The notes beneath the pieces were generated by a model that did not search any database, had not been told where the DNA came from, and saw only the letters and a list, made by a program, of their open reading frames with translations. A stretch of 64,000 nt of DNA, from the NCBI GenBank assembly GCA_033980235.1, contig CM067070.1, positions 9,316,195 to 9,380,194 of the forward strand, read 5' to 3'. Each line of letters opens with the position of its first letter. Within the stretch, counting starts at the first letter, position 1. Made by a program: the position numbers and the translations under genes. This DNA comes from Diadema setosum (lineage: Eukaryota > Echinodermata > Echinoidea > Diadematoida > Diadematidae). This document shows, in pieces, positions 1 to 11,347 of this stretch.

Positions 1-1070
1 TGTTTGTTTTGTTTGTTAATTTCCATCTGCGAATGGCTGGATAGCCCATATTCAGCTACGTTAAGCTGGTCTTCCATGGGGTCCAGTTGGATGTGATGTG
101 GGACCACTTCACCGGGTTAGACACCCTGCTCTTTGCGATGAATGAATGAAGCGGGATCTTTTACGTGCATGAGTTATTACTCTCTCATACACGGGACCTC
201 CATTTTATGTCATATCCGAGGTGTGTGTATGAGTGATTGTGTTTTACTTTCTTTACCTTGGGACCTAACCCCCCCCCCCCCACATACATTTGCTTTTCTC
301 AAGGTTCCTCTGCACATAAACTTAATCATCCCACTTGAATTGGGCGTTAATTCATTTAATCTGACTTAATCCATTTTTCGATTATGAAAAATTATTCAAA
401 GTCTGTATACACGGAATTTTCAAATATGATGTGTTACTATTCATTAATCTCTGAATGTATGTTACATAGGTAATCTGCGTGGAAACTTTATAAAATGAAA
501 TGAAATGAAGCTCATCGGTATATTGGGATGCTATTGTAGAACACACAGGCCTTCAAATTAATAACTGCATAGTGCCAACTGTACACATTAGAGAACAGGT
601 ACTTGAAGAGTTCAGTGTTTGATGAACTCTTTCATTGACCACTATGTGCTTGAGGGTTCCGTGACATTTGCTCTGGCTACAATTGCTGCCATGAAATATC
701 TGCACGCTAAGTTAAACATAAAACCTACCCACAAACATAACCTAAATCTTAATCCTAATCCTAGTCTTCATATCAAAATAAACCTAAAACCCTATCACAA
801 CCCTAACCCTAACCCTAAGTCCTCGGAGAAAATAAGAACGGATAAATTATCGCAGGAGCAAATGTTGTGTTACTTGAGAGGGTATAACATTTATACTTGA
901 AAGTATGTTACGACAAGCCCTTTATTTCCAGGGATATTCTAACCAAATCCCTCGGTTTTGTCAAAATGGGGAGGGGGACAACCTCCTGATCACAGAAATT
1001 CAAGATATTGCAAATTGATTGGATTTTCTTCAATTTTCTAAATCTTATTTTAATTTCTTCCCCACCACAG
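1..1070 (+). other. Part of intron 1 of HSP70-1
   Basis: This is the 3' part of the intron before exon 2 of HSP70-1; no exon-1 signature (IDLGTTYS) is present, so exon 1 lies to the left of the window. It ends in a pyrimidine-rich tract and an AG acceptor at 1069-1070. It contains an imperfect C-rich telomere-like stretch at about 720-815 and a C run near 270-280. The block at about 40-225 (with a short direct copy of GGGACCTCC-type sequence) looks like an interspersed repeat, but I cannot name it. Small open frames here look random. Confidence 0.75.
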
Positions 1071-2742
1071 GAACCCTAAGAACACAATCTTTGATGTCAA
1101 GCGACTGATTGGTCGGAGATTCACAGACGAAAGTGTGCAAACTGATATCAAACACTGGCCATTCAAGGTGATGAACCAAGGAGGCAAACCTATGCTGCAA
1201 GCTGAGTATATGGGAGAAAATAAGATCCTCGCTCCAGAGGAAGTCAGTGCTATGGTTCTCAGTAAGATGAAGGAGACGGCCGAAGCATATCTGGGTCAGA
1301 AAGTCACTGATGCTGTCGTCACCGTTCCCGCCTACTTCAATAACGCCCAGCGACAGGCAACTAAAGATGCGGGTATCATTGCGGGCCTGAAAATCCTTCG
1401 TATTGTCAATGAGCCAACGGCAGCTGCCCTAGCATACGGACTAGATAGGAATGTGCCAGGTGAGCAGCGTGTCCTGATCTTTGACCTCGGTGGAGGCACA
1501 TTTGATGTGTCCATCCTGGCTATCGATGAGGGTATCTTCGAAGTCATGTCAACTGCTGGAGACACCCATCTTGGTGGTGAGGACTTTGACAACAGGCTGG
1601 CCAACTACCTTGCAGAGGAATTTGAGCGCAAACACAAGAAGGACCTCAGAAACAACCCACGAGCACTTCAGCGTCTCCGTATAGCAGCTGAGAGAGCTAA
1701 ACGGACTCTGTCTAGCAGCTCCCAAGCTAGCATTGATGTCGAATCACTCTTTGAGGGAGTTGATTTCTGCACAAAAGTCACCAGAACTCGCTTCGAAGAA
1801 CTGTGCTCTGATCTCTTCAAGAAGTGCCTTGACCCAGTCAGGAGGGCCATCGTTGATGCAAAGATTGACAAGAACGACATCGGCATTGTGGTACTAGTGG
1901 GAGGATCAACCCGCATTCCCAAGATTCAGAAACTTCTGCGGGATTACCTAAACGACAAGAACCTCAACAAGTCCATCAATCCAGATGAAGCGGTGGCCTA
2001 CGGTGCAGCAGTCCAGGCAGCCATCTTGTCGGGTGATATGGGCAAAGAACTCAAGAATGTAATCCTCGTCGACGTTGCTCCACTCTCTCTTGGGATTGAG
2101 ACCGTTGGCGGAGCAATGACGACCCTAATCAAGAGAAATACGGTAATACCAACCAAGGTAGCTGAGATCTTCAGTACAGCCTGTGACAACCAACCAATGG
2201 TGGAAATCAAAGTGTTTGAGGGAGAGAGGGCGCTCACCAAAGACAACAACCTGCTTGGAGATTTCATGCTGAGAGGGATTCCTCCTGCTCCCAGACAGGT
2301 GCCACAGATCAAAGTGACCTTTGACATCGACGCCAACTGCATCATGAATGTAACAGCCAAGGAACAGTTCACCGGACGCAGCAACAATATCACAATCTCC
2401 AGTGACAGTGGTCGTCTCTCCACAGAAGAAATTGATCGCATGGTCAACGATGCTGAGAAGTTCAAAGCTGAGGATGACCTCCAGAGGAAAAGAATTGCAG
2501 CCAGGAACCAACTGGAGAACTACGCTTTCAGCGCCAAAACCGTTGTCAACGAACCATCAGCTGAGAGGAAGCTAACTGCTGATGAAAAAGAGGCAATCAT
2601 CAGGGCTGCAGATGATGTCATTCAGTGGCTGGATTTCAACTCCATGGCAACCATAGAAGAGTTCACACACCAACTGGAAGAATTTCAGAAGACGTGCTTA
2701 CCAATCATGTTTGAGGTGCATGCCTGGAGTGGACAACTGTAG
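1071..2742 (+). CDS. HSP70: HSP70-1 (cytosolic-type HSP70), exon 2, gene partial
   Basis: ATP-dependent chaperone of the HSPA1/HSPA8 type. Exon 2 starts after the AG at 1069-1070 and continues codon 63 in phase 2, giving the [17 protein letters not shown] segment with the ATPase lysine. The ORF then shows NEPTAAA, the second HSP70 signature [14 protein letters not shown], the third signature ([17 protein letters not shown]), the [11 protein letters not shown] linker region, and the substrate-binding beta domain and helical lid. With a standard 63-residue exon 1 the protein would be 619 residues. It ends in SGQL with a TAG stop, without the GGMP-rich tail or EEVD; canonical proteins are about 640 to 650 residues. 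Internal variants such as DANCIMNV (normally DANGI) suggest some drift. First gene of a same-strand array. Exon 1 is outside the window. Confidence 0.93.
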
Positions 2743-2802
2743 ATACTATCCAGCCAGCCTCACTGTGGTAGCACTAGACTCCCTGTGGCAGAGATGGAGT
2801 AG
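2743..2802 (+). other. In-frame post-stop tail of HSP70-1
   Basis: Directly after the TAG stop the same frame stays open for 19 codons and then ends at another TAG. The last residues read VAEME, aligned by position with the VEEMD end of HSP70-2 (16690-16707). This is either a relic of the lost C-terminal tail or an extension made by stop-codon readthrough. The sequence shows the frame only and not whether it is translated. Confidence 0.6.
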
Positions 2803-5800
2803 ATTAGCCAAATTCATGAAAGAGAAGTCGATAGCTGTATATGCCGGACCGGTGTTGTTCAGGTGATACAGTTACGCGAGAGCCAATAATAGCTTTGCTA
2901 GCATCAGTGTGAATGTGTTTCACGCTTTCATAATAATGATACAAAGGGTACTGATAAACGTGGATGAACGAGTGCATTGCATTGTTGGTCAAGAGCAAAC
3001 CAATGGTCACCCTATTGACGTTGTATGATCTATAGTAATGTTGCAAGGGTGTGAACTAACATTAAGCAAGAATTTTCATCAATATATTTGGCTAAGCTCT
3101 ACAAATCACATGAAAGAGAATATCAAACGATGAGTTGACATTAGCCTAGGTACGTTATGGTAAAGAAAATAATGAAAAACTTGTATGACATGACATTTGA
3201 CACTTGTTAAAGTAGAACCGTCGTTTTGTACTTTGTACTTCATGTACGTGTAGTTGAATTTGTGGCTGATGGCTTCCAGCTTAAATTTCCAAGGGATTAC
3301 ACAATGAAAACTTTCAGCTTTCTATACCAATACATACTCTCTGTATTCATACTGCATATATATCACGAAAAACACACAAACGAACCGTAAATGATTTATG
3401 ATTATTTTAGTTGGCTGGAAACCTGCTTTTCGTTTCTCTATTTCAAAAATATTGTACTCTGGCATTGTGTGGAAAGTGACATCTACGTGGCCGTGTGTGG
3501 AGAATGCGATATATTGGTTTTAATGATAAAATTGCAAAGAAAGCTTCGCCGTGCAGCTGAAATCATTGATCCAGGGCTACAGAGTCCCAATTTTTAAAGT
3601 CGATATAGATTCGGATTAGTCAACCTGTTCTATACTGAATTTAGTCATTCCATTTCCTTTTCTTGTATCATAAATTAGCATAAGTGTTTCTTTAAGCAGT
3701 AGAGATTGTATACTGCTCCTTCGATTTAAGCACATTTCAGTTGTTGTTGCTGCGAAAAATAGTTGGTTTTGTATGACCAGTCCGTAGGCTATATAGTTAC
3801 CAGTTTGTCTTGTGTAAACGAATCTCCACGGATTTGCACAGACGGTATTGCATTATGTCGCCCATTGATGTTTCTTTCCCTTGAATATGAATCGGATGGA
3901 ATGTCACATTTTTCACTTTTTTCTGTTCGGCCTTCTTTTGGCCCTTATTTACCTGAATATCTCTCGAGTCAAGAAAAATTGTAGTCCGTTTGCAGATTCG
4001 TTCATATTTTCACGATCTTATTTCTTGTTTGGTCAGCGATTCTTTTCCGTTAATAATCACTATAAGCTGCAAACTTAGCGTATTTCTCTTGTCATTATTA
4101 CTTTTATTATTATTTCCATTCTCATCATTTCAATGGTTTACAAGTCTTCTCTGATTGTTTTTCTTGAATTTGTGTGGCTTGTACATATTCTGAGAACGTG
4201 AAATACGACTCGAAATACACTAAACATACAAAGTAGTATAATTGAGGGTTTTCTTTCATACACATAAGAAAGGTATTACTGTGTAAAAGTTTGTGTTCTA
4301 TATGCGCTTTGTATTGTCGTTGAAGCGGCCTATACACCAGAATGCAATAGAAACATCTATTTCTTTACTTTGCCTTATGTATTTTTTTTTTATCCTAGTC
4401 TAAAGATCCACCTTCTAAACCTCTCATCCTATCTTTGGTAATCGGCAAACTTGCAAAGACAATTACAGGAACAGACGTGATAAGCAATAAAACCCACATG
4501 TTTGCAGTGTACAACTGTAACTCTTTTTCAAAACGCAACAGGCGGACAGGCATTCTAAGTTGTGCACTTTCCTGGGACATAAGTAACGACTGATTGGTAT
4601 TGTTTTAATCAATTCATTTCCATGAATACATATTGAGTAGGGCGAGAGAGGATTCATTGTAATTGCTGGCTATATCAAGCATTGATTCATTGTCCTACTG
4701 TTTTTTTTTTCAATTTGCTTTTATTTTTGTCCTCTCTTGAACCAGTGTTGGTTAAATAATAAAGAAGAAGAAACTGACTACTCTGAGGGGCATAGTTTTC
4801 TCATCCATTGCGTCTTGCGTAGATAAGATTTGAGTGATAAACAAGAGGTTCAGAAGTCATTGTTCGTCCTCCCACCCCTTTTCGGGGGGGGGGGGGAGGC
4901 AATCAATGCGATGACCAATTATGAATTCAATGCATATCATTATTTATTATAATGTGCAATGTACATTGTGTGAATGGCCTTTTCGAAATCACTGCAGGAG
5001 ATGTGTGGGGTAGAAAAGGGCGGGGCCACTGATGTCTTTGCAGCTCCTACCCTCCCGTCTTTCGGGTATAATGATATACCGGAGAGTATATACGACAGTC
5101 TAGTGTAATTAGTTTCACGATAATGTCACAAAATGATAGGTTTAAGTGGATTCAGAAGCAGTCAAGGAGATAAAATCAAACGTTTTGTTTTGTGAGTGCG
5201 TATAATTATATAAGGAGAAACTCGGTTTGTGAGGGAGCGTAGCCAGCGAGCTATGTCAAAGGCCTTTGTTTTTGTAAAAAGCGACCTTTTCAGTCCTTTT
5301 CAGTCCATACTCTATAGCATATACTATTGTCCTATTTTTTCTCTAATTTTGATATCTAAATATGAATTTTAAACTCAATACTCTATCCCGAGATTTATAC
5401 CAGTAAAACGCCTTGTCCATCTAATTCTAAAAATGTAGTAAAACAGATATACAGAAACAACGATGTGTCCCTTCATTTTTTTTTATTTTTTTTATTTCGT
5501 TGCAATGGTTTATCCCTGTCACGGATGACTTGGTCTGTGGTGAGCTTTCGATGTGCGCGACCCTATATAGAGTAAAATATCCCGTTTGCGGCAGTTTAAG
5601 CATTGTTGAGGGTTTTTCCAACTTGTAAACAAATCAGGCAAATTATTTTCAACCATTTCATATATCATAGACAAGATTATTCATTAACGCAATTGTTTTC
5701 ATGAAAGAAATTTACCATTGACCAACGCAGTTTTCATGATTTACCAGGGCAAAACCCGGCACAATTTTCGCCGATAAGGGCGATATGCGACGTAGTATTT

Positions 5801-7140
5801 CTGCTTGCGGCACGATGTACAATCCCTATGCAATACGCGCGTGCTCCGCGATCTTTGGCTGAACGCCTTCACATGTCTCGCGAACATTGCGTAAGCGCCA
5901 TTTCCCATTGCGAAAGCACGTGAAAATAGCGTGCGCACATGCATTGGCCGCAAACAAGATCGCAATTCTGGCGGTGTTGTTGATGTCTTTCTCGTGTTTT
6001 TCTCACTTTTTTTCGATGGTAACATCCATTTTCCGAAAAAAATGGCGGCCCACATCGGCTCGCGAAAGTTCTGTTTTACGTGAGGATATGTTTTCAAAAT
6101 CCCTGAACATCGAGAAAACGACAAAAAATCCAGTTTCTTGGACCATTGTTTCTTAACTGTTATGTTAAGAAGTACCGAAAATTTCATTTTGGATGCGATA
6201 TGTTGTCATTTAGGTGAGAAAATTTCACTTTCGTCAGAGATCGTGCCCATTTTATCGGTTGGTTTTTGTTGATTGCTAGTGTGTTAGTGTATGTGTAGTG
6301 TGCATGTGACAGTGCAATGCTGTGTTTAGCTGTATATTACCGTGTATGTTGTACCTGCCGCGAACGGCTGCACGGACGCTTACTGACGCAGTTACTCTAG
6401 CTATCGCATATTTCTGGACTTTGCCTTTTTTTTTTTAAATTCAAGTTCCATATTCCACATTCCATATTCAGGTTTCATATTCCATTTGATTTCGGAGTAA
6501 AATATGTATAACACAACATTCAATTTTAGACATAATTTCACAAATGTATAAGGACAGTAATATAATGATGTGTAAATATGAGGAACCTAGTAAAAAGCAA
6601 TGCTTGTAGGGTGTAGGTTCCAAAGAAATTATGTAAGCGTTTGGTACAACATGCTAATTACGAAAAATGACGAAGCACAAGCGAAAATCGGTATGTCGAG
6701 ATTATAATAAACTCTATACGAAATGTACAAAATAGTTTATGATGTTCAAGGTAAAACTCAGGGATTCAATGCTCCATAAAATTGCACTATTGGTCAAAGA
6801 AATGTGGTCAAATGAAGTCACTCGAGCGAGGCATCATTGCGAATAAGAACAGATACATCAAATGGTCACGGCAAGTAACTATACATAGGATTTTAAAAAA
6901 TTGGCTTTTAGATTTTGCTTAAAGGAACTTAGAGAACGTGATTGCAGCCGAACAGAATCTAACTCATTCCAGAAAGAAGGACCGGTAGAAGTATTGTCTT
7001 AAGGGCTAAAACTGTACGAACGGGGGAACTGTACGAAAGGGCTAAAACTGTACGCCTTTGCACTGACATACTTGTTATTCCTGCCCCCTATAAATGACGA
7101 TTATTCGATGGCAAGTTTGTCTAATAATCGGTTACCTGCA
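2803..7140. other. Intergenic region HSP70-1 to HSP70-2
   Basis: No convincing gene is visible. The 3' UTR of HSP70-1 presumably runs into this region, but I see no clear AATAAA close to the stop; one lies near 4756-4763. There are T runs, a G run of about 13 near 4886-4898, and an unplaced repeat-like segment near 5220-5310. The CpG-rich block 5740-6130 is listed separately. Open frames here have no recognisable domain. Confidence 0.6.
5740..6130. other. CpG-rich block with AAAATGGCGGC-type motif
   Basis: This stretch is much richer in CG dinucleotides than its surroundings (many GCG, CGCG and CGA words) and contains an AAAAAATGGCGGCC sequence at about 6036-6050, which resembles the YY1-type motif found near transcription starts. 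A 148-residue minus-strand frame covers it, but it shows no domain I recognise. It could be a promoter or first exon of an unseen gene, or an unmethylated relatively young mobile element. Function unknown. Confidence 0.35.
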
Positions 7141-7182
7141 TTTCCTCATCTTTTGTCTACTGAGTTCTCCAGGGACAAATAT

Positions 7183-7213
7183 TGCGCAAGATTCCATTGG
7201 CGAGTTGCCATGA
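7183..7213 (+). promoter_or_regulatory. HSP70-2 promoter block with inverted CCAAT, no TATA
   Basis: The sequence GCGCAAGATTCCATTGGCGA is shared, with two changes, with the promoters of HSP70-3, -4 and -5. ATTGG at 7196-7200 is an inverted CCAAT box. Where the other genes have a TATA box six to twelve bases later, this gene reads CATGAATTGA, so the TATA element is degraded. The transcription start is not visible. The ATG at 7471 lies about 260 bases downstream. Confidence 0.5.
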
Positions 7214-7470
7214 ATTGAAATATTGTTGTTTGTGCGAATTTTGCTGAGTGTTAGAAGCTGCTAATCAAGTTAACGGCTAACAGCAGAATAGAATATTAAC
7301 TTTACAGCCCGAATATCATCAAAATAGCAAGTAAAAGAAGAGCGAATGTTGTGGAGCAGCAAGCAAGCAGGAAAACAATAAACGGTGAATTCCTTTTAGG
7401 CATAATACCATAAGGGTGACTATTTTCGGAATTCTTCGAACTGTTGCAAACTTTGACGATAAGCAAGAAA

Positions 7471-7658
7471 ATGGCATCACACAAGGCACTGGCTGTTGGA
7501 ATCGACTTGGGAACGACCTACTCGTGTGTCGGTGTCTTCCAGAACGGCAAAGTCGAGATCATCGCCAACGAGCATGAAAGCCGCACCACTCCGAGTTGCG
7601 TCGCCTTCACTGACGGGCAGCGGCTCATCGGAGAGGCCGCTAAGAACCAAGTAGCCAC
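7471..7658 (+). CDS. HSP70: HSP70-2 exon 1 (N-terminal ATPase segment)
   Basis: Encodes residues 1 to 62 and two bases of codon 63. The start is the ATG in AAGAAAATGGC, matching the position of ATG in the paralogues; a longer upstream frame has no ATG. It contains the first HSP70 signature GIDLGTTYS. The donor is AC|GTAAGA, so codon 63 becomes threonine after joining to 14964, where paralogues have methionine. The block [10 protein letters not shown] replaces the near-invariant [10 protein letters not shown] of HSP70 proteins, and [13 protein letters not shown] is also unusual, so this exon has drifted more than its neighbours. Confidence 0.9.
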
Positions 7659-7724
7659 GTAAGAAAACGTTCAACGCCAAGAAAGTTTGAGTGTGTTTGT
7701 GTGTGTCTAAATTTGAACCTCAAC

Positions 7725-7935
7725 CAAGGAGGTTATGTTTTTACAGCCGTTCGTTTGTTTCCCTGTTTGTTTGCGAAATAACTCAAAAAAAGTTGTAAAG
7801 GGATGTGGATGAAATTTTCAGGAAAAGTTGAGAATGACACAAGGAAGAGATGATACAATCTTTGCAGTAATTCTCATTATCCTCTGGATCCAGGATTTTT
7901 TTCTGAATTAATTTAATGAAGGATTCTTTGTCTTG
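7725..7935 (+). repeat. Interspersed repeat near the intron donor (copy in HSP70-2)
   Basis: Begins near CCAAGGAGGTTATGTTTT and continues through AAATAACTCAAAAAAAGT and GGATGAAATTTTCAGG. A second copy lies at about 20995-21200, at the same relative place in intron 1 of HSP70-3. This type of sequence recurs in many marine invertebrate genomes. The shared position suggests it was in the intron before HSP70-2 and HSP70-3 separated. Confidence 0.6.
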
Positions 7936-8323
7936 GAAAAATAGGGCCACGTGTATATAACTTCTCAATAAATAGCCAGATAACCAAGCCTCTTCATCAT
8001 TCGTAGAAATTTGTACACAATATTATCATGATAACCGTTGTTTATCTTTTTTTTTTTTTGTATTTGCGCAGTAAGAAACTTCATTGATTTCCACCACGCT
8101 ATGCTAGACACAGCAGACAGTGGGAAATTCCAAAGCGGGAAACATGCCGTGGGGAAAACCCAGTCATTTGCATATCGCTGTTATAGACATAACAGACACT
8201 ATAGGAATCGAATGATATGAATGAATAAGGACTATGATGATTATGGGGTGGAAGTCAGCTGTTTGGCGGCGGGCTGCGCTCTCAGAGTGTTTTTTCCAAT
8301 CTATAATACTAGTCTATACTTTA

Positions 8324-8328
<5 letters not shown>

Positions 8329-8383
<55 letters not shown>

Positions 8384-8386
8384 TTT
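8329..8386. repeat. (TA)n microsatellite followed by T run
   Basis: About 46 bases of alternating TA followed by 12 T. One of about ten long TA tracts in the window; probably replication slippage, length-variable between individuals. Confidence 0.95.
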
Positions 8387-9160
8387 ACATGTTTAAACGA
8401 GGGGTCTTTGTCGGGATCAGTGTTGTTGTTATTCAACAACGCCCTTCCTAAAATATTTGTAGATTCTTTCCATTATATTTTGCTTTGCTGATGACTCTGT
8501 TTTTGCTTTACACACTATAGCTCCATTACTCTCATCAACAAAATAAATTAAGAATTTAGATTTGCCTTGTTCATAAACGTCAATAGATTATCACTCACTA
8601 TTGATAAAACTCATTGTAGGTCTATGTTTTTAGTATAACAGACTAGAACAGTTCCTGATTGAATGATAGCGCATTAAACCAAGTTGAGCGTAAAAATTTA
8701 TTGTTGATGGTGTATCTTGGAAATCCCATTGGTGTATTATTATCCCAAATGAACAAAAAAAAAATGTTTTTCCTTGTCAAACTCTTCTCAATGTTAGTTT
8801 ATATAGCTCCTACCGTAAAAATGAAATTTCTTGTGTGGGAAAATGTTTCCCTCAATGCACGTTTTCTTACCCATAAGACAGCTGTAAGAAGAACCACAGT
8901 TTATAGGCTACCTGCCTCATTATACCAGGGAGGTCTCACCTCTCTGCTCATACCAACAACTTATTCTTTTATATACTATGAAAAAAAATAGATTAAATAA
9001 GCTACAATGTCGGCACAATCATGAATCAGTTTTTCTGCTATGCTTACGGGATGATTTTACTGTAAAGATTAGATTTGGGTTCATTCGTATGTACGTGTAT
9101 CCTACGTGCCAACATGAGCTATTCCACTTTCCCTTCTGCTTGAATTAATCCATACGTGAA

Positions 9161-10247
9161 TTAAAGGACAAGTCCACCTTCATAGACATGTGGATTGAGT
9201 GAGTGCAGCGATATTAGTAGAACACATCATTAAGAGTTTGAGGAAAATCGGACAATCTGTTCAAAAGTTATGAATTTTAAAGTTTCTGCGCAGTCACTGC
9301 TGGATGAGAAGACTACTACAGTTTGTGATGTCACATATTGTGTACAGGGATATAAAGAAAATATAAAGAAAATTCAACATATTTTCATTTTTCTCGCTTA
9401 ATAAAAGGTCACTTGACTTCCCTCCTTCAGAAGGCAAGGGGAATAATATTACCCTTAAAGGTAGGGAATCCCATTTACACGCCTTATATGAAGAGTTGTA
9501 TAAATACAGTGGTATGTTGAAGAAAATATCATTTTAGAAACTCCCATAAAGTATTGAAAATGGAAGGTAACATTTAGTACATTTTTTGACGGTTAGATTT
9601 TGAATTGAATTGTTTTCGGGGCTCACCGTAAATTCCAGCACATTACTAGGCTACATTTGCAGACCCATGTACTGCATGTGTGTCCATCATGTATATTTTG
9701 TGAAGAAAGTTCACCAACACTTACAAACATTTCTATATACATTCTTACCACACACTCTATATGTTATTACATCAGCTCTTGTACTTTTAGATTTGTGTTT
9801 ATAGATCACAAATACAGAAGAATGCAACAAAAAGGCTTAAGTGTGGCTGACACACAGAACTACTGAGTAGTTGAGTTTTGTGCATTTTTCAAATTTTAGA
9901 TAACTGTTGACTTCCAAATTTCTCAGCAGTGGCCTAAGCAAGTCCCCTGAGGTTCATATTTAATGTTTTGCTGCATTTTGGGAGGTCTGTAAAAGGTATC
10001 CCCAACCTTTAACATACTTCAGTGACTCGTCGAGCAAATTTACACTTTTTTTTTTTTTTTCGAAAAGCAAACTTCTGTAAAATTCTATTTATACTTCATT
10101 TATCTTTGTACGCATGTGACATCATACAGTGACTGTACAGATACTTTAAAAATTCATAATTCTTGAACGGATTGTCAGATTTTCCCCAAACAGTCACTGA
10201 TGTATTCACTCAATTCACATGTATATGAAGGTGAACTTGTCCTTTAA
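9161..10247. mobile_element. TTAA-flanked MITE with AGGACAAGTCCACC ends
   Basis: The left end TTAAAGGACAAGTCCACC (9161-9178) is repeated in inverted form at 10230-10247 (GGTGAACTTGTCCTTTAA). The arms continue imperfectly inward for more than 100 bases on each side, through the mirror-image ATTGAGTGAGTGC / GTATTCACTCAAT and TGTGATGTCACAT / ATGTGACATCA words. No transposase is coded. TTAA on both sides (9161-9164 and 10244-10247) fits a TTAA-targeting, non-autonomous DNA transposon. A related partial copy is at 12225-12675. Confidence 0.75.
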
Positions 10248-11025
10248 CCCTAAAAAGACTGGGGGGGGGGGGGCCTAAAAGGCCCCCCCCTCGACATTTC
10301 GCGCGATTACTCAGCAACACGTAATGCTCTCACCGCGATGCTCTATGACTTTTTTCTTTCGAGTTTCCCGCACATTTTGACACCAAATTTGTGACGCCCG
10401 GGGGTATGGTTCTGAAGTTACATAACTTTTTGTACATGCACGTGAGACGGAAAATGGCTAAAAAATGTGATTTTGTGTACAAAGTCAATACAAATTGAGT
10501 TTTATCACATGGTTCATATAAATATGCTTATTTTTACTCTCAATGGCTAAAATCAATTTGTTTTAGTAGTATTATGCTTCAAAAAGGGTCTGCCACAAAT
10601 TTTGCTGAAAAAAACAACAAAAACAAAAGGTCGAAAAAACAAAGAAATACATAAGAAATTCATAAAACAATAAAATAAATAAGAAATTAATTTTGATACC
10701 GATTTTTTTTTCAAGTACATTTGCTAAAAATGCTACAAAGAATATCTAGACCAAAAATGAGCACGTTTGGAGCTTTATTTACTGATTTACATAAAAAAGT
10801 CTGATTTCTCGCATAGATTAGCATAATTAATCAAAATAAAATAAAAGAAGACTATTTTGGAAAATTTGAATATACGATCTTGTAGATTACATCGCACACT
10901 ACCATTGTGCAAATTTCTGCGGCGATCGCGCGATCCACGGCCGAGATCTTAAGGGGGGGGGGGGCCCTTTAGGCCCCCCCCCCCCCAGTCTTTCGAGCTA
11001 CCAAAATAGCCCAGTCTTTTTAGGG
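10248..11025. mobile_element. piggyBac-like MITE with G/C tracts, next to the previous MITE
   Basis: Starts CCCTAAAAAGACTGGG and ends CCCAGTCTTTTTAGGG, flanked by TTAA at 10244-10247 and 11026-11029. Ends beginning CCC and a TTAA target duplication are hallmarks of the piggyBac superfamily. Next to the ends are G and C tracts forming GGGGGCCTAAAAGGCCCCC-type hairpins. It is 778 bases long and non-coding. Its left TTAA is also the right TTAA of the MITE at 9161-10247, so it landed in the target duplication of an older insertion. Confidence 0.75.
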
Positions 11026-11347
11026 TTAAGGCTTCATTCCCTGTACAGACCTAGTAGCGCGGGGGATCGGGGATACTAGTACAATGTATATGGAGTGAGG
11101 AGGCTGGCCTCAGAAGTGGGTACATCTGGGAATCCCCGTTAGGAACGATATTCAGCTTTATCAGTGATCTCTACGTACACCACGTACTAGTCTGGCTTCC
11201 AGACCCTTTATCAACTGTACTCATTTTACAAAATGCACCCTCCATAGGCAAATAGACCATTCAGGTAAACCTGCTACTTCTGTTGTCGTAGAGGGCGTTA
11301 GTAATATTCTGGGAAGAAAATTAGCACTCGCAGGAAGTATGGCCAGA

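Noticed and set aside
1998..2511. Long antisense frames opposite HSP70 exon 2 (also opposite the other four exons)
   Set aside because: Antisense HSP70 frames are a well-known artefact of codon usage; they are shadows of the sense gene.
5741..6187. 148-residue minus-strand open frame
   Set aside because: It lies in a CpG-rich block, which lengthens random frames; composition is basic and low in hydrophobic patterning, and no domain or splice structure is seen.
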